From NCBI GenBank assembly GCA_938004315.1, contig CALKWG010000257.1, forward strand, positions 1 through 13,157: a stretch of 13,157 nucleotides of DNA, read 5' to 3'. Of this stretch, positions 13,107 through 13,157 are shown in pieces (within the stretch, counting starts at the first letter, position 1; each line of letters begins with the position of its first letter). The notes under the pieces were generated by a model that saw nothing but the letters and a program-made list of their open reading frames with translations, had not been told where the DNA came from and ran no database searches. This DNA comes from an uncultured Spirochaetaceae bacterium. GTDB lineage: Bacteria > Spirochaetota > Spirochaetia > Treponematales > UBA12059. The translations under genes and the position numbers were made by a program.

Positions 13107-13157
13107 AGATCGGAAGAGCGTCGTGTAGGGGAAGAGTGTAGATCTCGGTGGTCGACG
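13107..13157. other. Illumina TruSeq adapter left in the assembly
   Basis: The stretch begins AGATCGGAAGAGCGTCGTGT and continues to GTAGATCTCGGTGGTCG. From memory this is the reverse complement of the TruSeq universal adapter over 51 bases, with two substitutions (near 13131 and 13155). Translated, it gives the familiar artefact DRKSVV followed by a stop at the end of the aminotransferase frame. It is technical sequence and should be trimmed. Confidence 0.97.

Noticed and set aside
1..13157. Prophage, integron, transposon, CRISPR or toxin-antitoxin content.
   Set aside because: No transposase, integrase, regularly spaced repeats or toxin-like gene pair could be found on either strand.

Overview
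The window is a GC-rich bacterial contig end, densely packed with genes. Gene content points to an anaerobic or fermentative bacterium, and Spirochaetota is my best guess. The reasons are arginine deiminase beside CstA, a dCache-HAMP-PP2C phosphatase, and a MoxR/DUF58/transglutaminase operon. No rRNA or other lineage marker is present, so this is an impression and not a proof. I see no tRNA, rRNA, CRISPR array, insertion sequence or phage gene.

Layout, left to right. (1) 1-427, minus: the N-terminal 142 residues of arginine deiminase (arcA), cut by the window edge. (2) 428-611: a divergent AT-rich control region with a good sigma70-type promoter for cstA. (3) 612-2288, plus: cstA, a pyruvate/peptide-type transporter. 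(4) 2289-2599: 311 bp without a credible gene, holding a row of perfect hairpins that ends in a rho-independent terminator. (5) 2600-4755, plus: a tight four-gene cassette. It encodes a 92-aa unknown protein, an ArsA/GET3-class ATPase, a membrane-anchored unknown protein and a MIP18/DUF59-like protein with a CPAC motif. (6) 9952-4736, minus: an operon of moxR, a DUF58 gene, a TgpA-like transglutaminase and a metallo-beta-lactamase-fold hydrolase, each overlapping the next by 23-32 nt. Its last gene converges on the cassette with a 20-nt 3' overlap. (7) 9953-10117: a minus-strand terminator for the upstream phosphatase and a probable moxR promoter. (8) 12388-10118, minus: a sensor phosphatase (dCache, HAMP, coiled coil, PP2C/SpoIIE, TPR-like tail). 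(9) 12389-12555: a divergent promoter region. (10) 12556 onward, plus: the N-terminal 183 residues of a class I/II aminotransferase, probably read from a leaderless mRNA.

The last 51 bases (13107-13157) are not biological. They match the Illumina TruSeq universal adapter (reverse complement) with two differences, so the aminotransferase stop codon at 13126-13128 is an artefact.

The best candidate for an undescribed system is the 2600-4755 cassette. An ArsA/GET3-class ATPase is fixed in one translationally coupled unit with a MIP18-like protein, a single-pass membrane protein and a small hydrophobic protein. No arsenic-resistance gene is nearby. The pairing resembles Mrp/ApbC ATPases with DUF59 domains in Fe-S cluster delivery, but uses another branch of the SIMIBI ATPases and adds a membrane partner. 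A role in metallocluster or hydrophobic-protein delivery at the membrane is inference. The MoxR operon and the phosphatase suggest envelope-protein assembly and a partner-switch type stress response, but nothing here links the two units functionally.
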